Source of the DNA: Bacteroidota bacterium
GTDB taxonomy: Bacteria; Bacteroidota; Bacteroidia; Palsa-965
Reading direction: 5' to 3'
Length of the DNA stretch: 64,000 nt
Assembly (NCBI GenBank): GCA_020402865.1
Contig: JADBYT010000010.1
Span: 186,001 to 250,000 of the forward strand
This document shows positions 63,829 through 64,000 of this stretch, piece after piece (within the stretch, counting starts at the first letter, position 1; every line of letters starts with the position of its first letter). A program made the translations under genes and the position numbers. Below the pieces are notes generated by a model that saw nothing but the letters and a program-made list of their open reading frames with translations, was not told the origin of the DNA and ran no database searches.

Positions 63829-64000
63829 ATGCACGAAAAAAAGCTAAACAGAAATTCGCTTCTGGTGCTTGGCGCCATGTCGGGCACCTCGGCCGACGGG
63901 ATTGATTTTGCGTTAACCGAGCTGAGTGGCGAAGGCGACAAAATAACGCACCGTGTGCTGGCCGCCGAAACCGTTGGCTACAGTAAGGAGTGGCTCGCAC
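63829..64000 (+). CDS. anmK: Anhydro-N-acetylmuramic acid kinase, N-terminal part
   Basis: 57 codons are visible before the window ends. LGAMSGTSADGIDFAL (about residues 14-29) is the AnmK phosphate-binding signature. The enzyme phosphorylates 1,6-anhydroMurNAc during peptidoglycan recycling. Divergent from the acyl-CoA dehydrogenase gene. The start at ATG 63829 is the only candidate before the signature. Confidence 0.88.
   Translation, partial: MHEKKLNRNSLLVLGAMSGTSADGIDFALTELSGEGDKITHRVLAAETVGYSKEWLA

Overview
This window is from a member of the Bacteroidota. The evidence is a type IX secretion / gliding set (PorU, two PorV-like proteins, a PorP/SprF-like protein and GldJ next to murF), secreted proteins ending in a T9SS type A sorting domain, a urocanase, DUF1501/DUF1800 and DUF2723 proteins, and many upstream sequences that fit the Bacteroidota -7 element TAnnTTTG rather than a Shine-Dalgarno site. 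Genes are dense, and most of the window is ordinary chromosome. No tRNA, rRNA, insertion sequence, prophage or CRISPR array was seen.

Layout. 1-6.7 kb: end of a response regulator gene, then a divergent tetR / ABC exporter / HlyD / TolC operon (a tripartite export system). 6.9-8.7 kb: an alkylation-damage pair (alkyltransferase-like protein and Tag glycosylase) and an alpha/beta hydrolase. 9.3-13.7 kb: Mrp and NifU-type Fe-S carriers, then a two-subunit 2-oxoacid:ferredoxin oxidoreductase. 13.8-18.4 kb: a MerR/TipAS regulator, a T9SS-sorted glycosidase-like protein, and an ECF sigma factor with a membrane TPR partner. 18.5-32.4 kb: small membrane proteins, urocanase, a DUF5522 protein, a glycosyltransferase with RNase HII, the DUF1800/DUF1501 pair, several lipoproteins and pheT. 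33.1-41.6 kb: a DUF2723 membrane glycosyltransferase, a 13-bp tandem repeat, recG, and pyruvate dehydrogenase E1 alpha and E2. 41.7-43.1 kb: cytidine deaminase and an inserted toxin-antitoxin-like module. 45.7-51 kb: a one-strand cluster of CotH kinase, small exported proteins, a VTC-type polyphosphate polymerase, DUF4956 and DUF2490 proteins. 51-62.4 kb: ispF, the PorV/PorU block, then porP, gldJ and murF. The window ends with an acyl-CoA dehydrogenase and the start of anmK.

Most notable signals: (1) a toxin-antitoxin-like pair sits exactly between two 89-bp direct repeats of the cdd start region, and the toxin is frameshifted; (2) a set of genes has a -7-like box ending only 4-7 nt before the start codon, suggesting leaderless mRNAs; (3) the CotH / polyphosphate polymerase / DUF4956 / DUF2490 cluster; (4) 13 copies of a 13-bp repeat, open in all three forward frames; (5) mutually exclusive inverted repeats before the ATL-tag operon; (6) a response regulator with Glu at its phosphorylation site and an exporter ATPase with a degenerate catalytic core. 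All functions are assigned from sequence patterns and family knowledge; no database search was run.
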